Assembly (NCBI GenBank): GCA_011316305.1
Contig: SAUG01000077.1
Coordinates: 186,001 to 250,000, forward strand
Source: Rusavskia elegans
Lineage: Eukaryota > Ascomycota > Lecanoromycetes > Teloschistales > Teloschistaceae
Length of the DNA: 64,000 nucleotides
Direction of reading: 5' to 3'
The notes beneath the pieces were generated by a model. It made no database searches. It worked only from the letters and a program-made list of their open reading frames with translations, and was not told the DNA's origin. A program made the translations under genes and the position numbers. Shown here in pieces: positions 59,711 to 64,000 of this stretch (its first letter is position 1; every line of letters begins with the position of its first letter).

Positions 59711-62489
59711 ATGGCCACAAGGATCGATGATGGAGCCCATTTTGTGGAACGTAAAAACCTCGATTTCCAGAGATCTGCCGCCAAAGGATATGTCTGCCCA
59801 TACTGTTGTGAAGGATTCGTCCACGAGCCGAGGCTATGGGAGCACGCAAAGAAGTTTCATTGGGATTCCCTAGGTGCAGCCCCAGCATCCGACCAAGGAC
59901 AGCTGCGGAAACAGCTGGGAGCACAAGCGGTCGAAAAGGCGTACGTCGATGCAATAATTCCAAAGCAGTTCTAGAAGCTCATATCACTGACCGACCACCT
60001 GTGCTTAGCTCCAGCGCCACTAGAACATCCATCCGCAACAGCGCCCATCCGGCATCGATCTCCCATTCAGAGGATTACGGACCCGCCAAACCGGAATTCG
60101 GTGATGAGGTAGGGCCCAGGTCCCCTCCTATGTCGGTCTCCACTCCTGGATTTGAACCTTATGGTAGCCAAATTGGAACCCCACAAAGAATCGACGACTT
60201 TGGGAAGCTCACTCTTGGTCAGCCCCTGGGCCGTCATGGCGCCCTCGATCCTCCTCCATCGGATACCTTTTCCATGCCCAACCCCCTGAAGCGTGGCCCC
60301 ACAGAGAACTTGGAAACATCACAGTGGGATTCCAAAAGCCATTCTATCGGACATGCTGCTTCCGCCAGACGCCGTGAAAAAGCTCGATCAAGTGGGTCTT
60401 TCGTCATATTCGATCCAGACTATGCAGGTGGTAAAAAGGTCGTTCCCAATGACACGAATACATCCAGAAATTCATACAGCTCCACCAAAAGAATGTACAG
60501 TCCTTATGTGGATGATGCTAATCACGGTGCCATCGCAACCGGAAATCCTAAAACTTTGGACAAGGCGAGTAGCCGTGCAATGCCAAAGGAACGCAGGACT
60601 CATGATCCCCACCCCGATGAAATGGCCCTTGATGAACAGGATATGGCCACCAAGCCTGCAGATGCCAAGCAGCTGGCGATTGGTCAAAAGGATTCCTCCA
60701 ATCAATCACGACGTGGCCCAGACTCCTGCGACACAAGGCGTGATGGAACAGAGGCCCAGCCACAAATGCTTCTTCAGCCAGAGACTAGACCCATCTCTCA
60801 TGCCCAATTGGTTGTAGAAGTCAAAGGTATCTATCATGGGTTAGTCATGGTTGAACAGAAATGCATTGAAGTTGACGAAAAGCAATTTGCCGCTGCACTC
60901 GAACGAGATCCGTCGAAAAAGACTGATCTGAAAGACGAACAGTGGCAGGCTCTGATTGCACTTCACAAAACGTTGCTCCATGAACACCATGACTTCTTCC
61001 TTGCATCTCAACATCCAAGCGCAAGCCCACCGCTTAGCAAGCTTGCCAGCAAGTACGCAATGCCCGCGAGGATGTGGAGACATGGCATCCACGCCTTTCT
61101 AGAGGTGCTTCGCCATCGTTTGCCGGCTTCATTAGACCATATGCTTGCTTTCATATACATAGCATATTCGATGATGGCGCTTCTCTACGAGACTGTCACC
61201 ATGTTCGAAGACACCTGGATTGAGTGTCTCGGGGACCTTGGGCGCTATCGTATGGCGATCGAAGATAGCAATACCGGCGATAGAGAGATATGGGGGGCCG
61301 TTGCAAGATCATGGTATACAAAAGCAGCAGACAAGCGTCCCGGTGTTGGCCGCCTATATCACCATCTGGCGATCTTGGCCAGGCCTTTCAGCCTCTCGCA
61401 ATTAGCATACTACACAAGATCACTGTCAAGCGTCGAACCTTTTGACAGCGCGCGAGGTAGCGTCATGGCTCTTTTCCAGCCGATTCTTGACGGCAAAACA
61501 TTCAGTCATCATCGGGTGAAAGCGTTGGAAATGGCCTATATCAAAGTTCACGGTGTTCTTTTCGACCGACCTCAGGATGAAGAGGCGTTCCGAGAAACCA
61601 TCAAGAGCATCAATAACGGCCTACTCGACGCCTACATTGACCGTATAACGTCCAATTTCAAAGAACAGGGGCTTTATATTGCAACCGCAAACGCCGCCGC
61701 CCTATTCGAGTATGGCGGATCTGGGCGAAGCAAAGTGCATCGATCGGTAGTTTGGCAAGCCTTCATGGATGCCAAGAAGAACAGAGACCAAATGGCGACC
61801 CCTGATGTTCCGCAATCATTTGAGCAACCATTCAGCCTCGACGGCGACTCAAAACCAGCATCACCAGTTTCACCATCGGCTGGAACCATCTCAACTGCGG
61901 CAATCACAACCGACACTCAAGCACCTTCTTTCCTCAGCAAAGCATCTGAACTCGTGTTTTCCAGTCTGTCCATTACCTTACGACGTCACGGCGATAAGAA
62001 CGTATTTCCTTTTGTGCATTGCATGTTTGTATTTCTTTGGAATCTCGCAAGCATTGACAGCATAATGAGATACGTTCACGCGGACATTCCTTGGAGCGAC
62101 ATTTGCTCTTTTCTGAATACGTTGGCCAAGCCAGAGAACATGACCTCAGCCGTGCTGGAATCGAATGAATTTCCCAAGTCTGGCGACAAGGTCGAGCGGC
62201 CGCTTCCTGAGGATTTCTTCATGCGTGGGCAACTGTTCGCTCTTGACTACCTAAGCACAGGTTGGTGTGAAGATAACATGGTGGATGAGGAGGAGCGGAT
62301 GTTGGAATTACCGTCAATGACTGCAACTCGAGTTGAAAGACTGTTGTGGCTTGGTATTCGCATGGCCAAGGTCGGTCTTCTGAATGCCCGTACTCGAGGC
62401 TTGCTGATACTTTTCAGATGAACAAGTGGATATACTATGACACCATTGTCCATACGTTCAGGCCAATACTGGAAGGAAGCGATATCTAA
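59711..62489 (+). CDS. C2H2 zinc finger protein with EST1-type DNA/RNA-binding domain
   Basis: Exons 59711-59940, 60009-62370 and 62418-62489 encode 887 residues. A single finger, CPYCCEGFVHEP...HAKKFH (about 29-49, C-X2-C-X12-H-X4-H), lies near the N-terminus. A long Ser/Pro-rich disordered region (about 80-330) follows. The C-terminal half has the helical EST1/SMG7 layout: LHKTLLHEHHDFFLASQHPS, MWRHGIHAFLEVLRHRLP, WIECLGDLGRYRMAIED, then AVARSWYTKAADKRPGVGRL, YHHLAILARPFSLSQLAYY and FHHRVKALEMAYIKVH-like helices. Short introns at both ends are needed to add the finger and the final MNKWIYYDTIVHTFRPILEG. Est1/SMG proteins act in telomere maintenance or mRNA decay; which role this fusion plays is open. 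Confidence 0.78.
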
Positions 62490-63747
62490 CCTCACCGTGA
62501 TCAGTTCTGCTTTTCCTATTCTCGATAGTGGGGCCGCCTGTATGCTTGAAGTCCGACAATCATCCCGGCTCGATGAAATGACTCTTTCTAAGGGCTGGGT
62601 ACGTTGAGCCTTGGGGCGAAGTCTCCTGAGCAGCCAGGCACCAGTCGAGCAATCGATCAGCGCTTGGGAGCATTGGGTTCGAAGTCCTCGGCAAGCTTCG
62701 GCCGTCCAACGCACAATGAACAACCAACTTAAAATATCAACTTCGAATCGGTACGGACGTGGGGGATCTTGCTGTCTGTCAAAACAAAGCTTACCAGCTA
62801 GAGATAAGCACAGGAAGTTGCAACTCGTTAAGCTCAGCAAGAATATTCAGCTCCTTCTACTAAGACATCTGTACGTCGGTGTCCATACCATACAACAGCT
62901 CCTTATCATCTTCGGGGTGGATAGTCGGATGCCGGATGATGGAGCCTCCCGAGTTGTGTTGACGGCATATTGTGGGCTTCTGCTGATTTGAGCTCCAGAA
63001 GCATTTCAGCTGATATACAAAGCAGCGTGGCGCCCCAGCAGCGCAGCGTTGTGGGACTATAGCGGTATCGTCTCATTCAATTGAGCCGCACAATATAGTT
63101 ACTTGAGCATTGGATCAGGCCGGCCACCAGCGTGGGAATAGGGTGGCTATTACAATGCCTACTACAATGCCTACCTTGTATCTCGGCAGCCTTGATGTGG
63201 CCTGGATTGTAGGTTTCGGACATGATGTCGTGAAACGACATTGTCCCCGGAAAAATTTGGTCGAGTCTTGAGGCCGGAATCGGCACCGTGGCACGAGATC
63301 GCAAGTGAACAATAAGGACACGAAGCATATCTGGGCTGCGCGAGCTGAGAGTCACATTGAGCGAGCAAGTGGACAACAATGAATTTCAATATATATACGT
63401 ATAAGAGGATGGAGGGTTCGAGGCTTATGTGGCTTTTCATTGAACCAGCATGAGTATGGAGGATAGCGGTTAGGAATAGCATATTTAAAGCAACAGAAAC
63501 AGTTCTATTCTGCCTTTTCCCGCCCTTGTACAAGGAGTCATGGAAGGATGCCAGGTAATTATTCCGCTCCATGACCCTTCAATCGACGACTCAAGGAATA
63601 GAGCACGCAGAACGGATGAACACCAATCACAGGAAATTCTCCAATAAAAATCCCAGACTCCTGCAAATCATCACTCAGACAGTACACGACCCCCTTTCCC
63701 CCATCTCCTCCCCCTTTACCCCCCCTTTTCCCCCCTTCACCCACTCC
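62490..63747. other. Intergenic, about 1.26 kb
   Basis: No firm gene. A minus-strand frame starting MSFHDIMSETYNPGHIKAAE near 63240 could begin a very short protein, with a GTAGGCATTGTA direct duplication at its following GT; support is too thin to call. Pyrimidine-rich sequence occupies 63690-63745. Confidence 0.4.
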
Positions 63748-63906
63748 CTATCTATCTCCCAAACCAGCACAAGGCCTTTCCCCCCTCTGAAAAGTCCCGA
63801 TCCACACCTTCGCGTAATCAACCGCCCGCTCCGTATCGACCATGAAGGTGTCGTCGAAATAGCACCCCGTTTCGGCTTCGATCTCGCGGATTTGCGTGTA
63901 GAAGGA
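63748..63906 (-). CDS. Last exon of an unidentified gene entering from the right edge
   Basis: After an intron-like end (CCACATACAG) the minus strand encodes 52 residues, SFYTQIREIEAETGCYFDD through VDTERAVDYAKVWIGTFQ, to a TAG at 63750-63748. The charged, helical, stop-free frame and the clean acceptor make it a credible terminal exon. The preceding intron is purine/pyrimidine-biased and its start lies beyond base 64000 or near it. I do not recognise the family. Confidence 0.5.
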   Translation of the reverse strand, partial: SFYTQIREIEAETGCYFDDTFMVDTERAVDYAKVWIGTFQRGERPCAGLGDR

Positions 63907-64000
63907 CTGTATGTGGGGGTTTTGTGTTAGTTGGTAGGGTTAGGGGGGGTGGAACGGGGAAAAGGTAGGGGAGAGGGGAGAGGGAAAGGGAAAGGAAGGG

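Noticed and set aside
63935..63945. TAGGGTTAGGG resembling telomere repeats
   Set aside because: Only two imperfect units inside a G-rich intron-like tract; far too short to be a telomere or an interstitial array.

Overview
The window reads as nuclear DNA of a filamentous ascomycete (Pezizomycotina; Dothideomycetes is my best guess). Genes carry short spliceosomal introns (about 46-140 bp, mostly GT-AG with CTAAC/CTGAC-like branch sites). Typical fungal families are present: fungal-type rhodopsin-domain membrane proteins, DUF3669, DUF7730-like, a NACHT-ankyrin STAND protein, GH128 and a Mid2/WSC-like wall sensor. Transposons have been heavily damaged by repeat-induced point mutation (RIP).

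Bases 1-9650 form a gene-free, extremely AT-rich block in which CpA/TpG dinucleotides are almost absent. It is a nest of dead elements. A Ty3/gypsy retrotransposon on the minus strand (gag zinc knuckle, reverse transcriptase, RNase H) runs off the left edge. It is interrupted inside its reverse transcriptase by a 624-bp TA-flanked, inverted-repeat DNA element. It abuts a second LTR element, 3.34 kb long with 409-bp LTRs and a 5-bp target duplication, in which only a gag is recognisable. A Tc1/mariner-like DDE transposase fossil lies at the right of the block.

From 10.4 to 31.3 kb the order is: a secreted GH128 glucanase, a small conserved unknown, a DUF7730-like gene with a decayed neighbour copy, CSN6 divergent from an HSM3/PSMD5-like proteasome-chaperone candidate, an aldehyde dehydrogenase, two fungal rhodopsin-domain membrane proteins flanking a DUF3669 gene, and a methyltransferase.

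From 31.9 to 47 kb there are two dispersed, inverted F-box/leucine-rich-type paralogues about 12 kb apart. Between them are a cell-wall-sensor-like protein, a nuclear-looking unknown, homoserine O-acetyltransferase (MET2), an NAD(P)-binding Rossmann protein and a multi-pass membrane protein with an acidic YDSSD repeat.

From 47.7 to 54.5 kb lies a large NACHT-ankyrin (NLR-like) gene broken by three in-frame stops and two frameshifts; two of its introns share related 3' ends. The right part holds RNA polymerase III subunit RPC31, a 3.3-kb stretch without a convincing gene, a C2H2/EST1-type protein, and the last exon of an unidentified gene that enters from the right edge. Exon coordinates were derived by hand from splice signals and reading frame; no homology search or RNA evidence was available. 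I saw no tRNA, rRNA or CRISPR.
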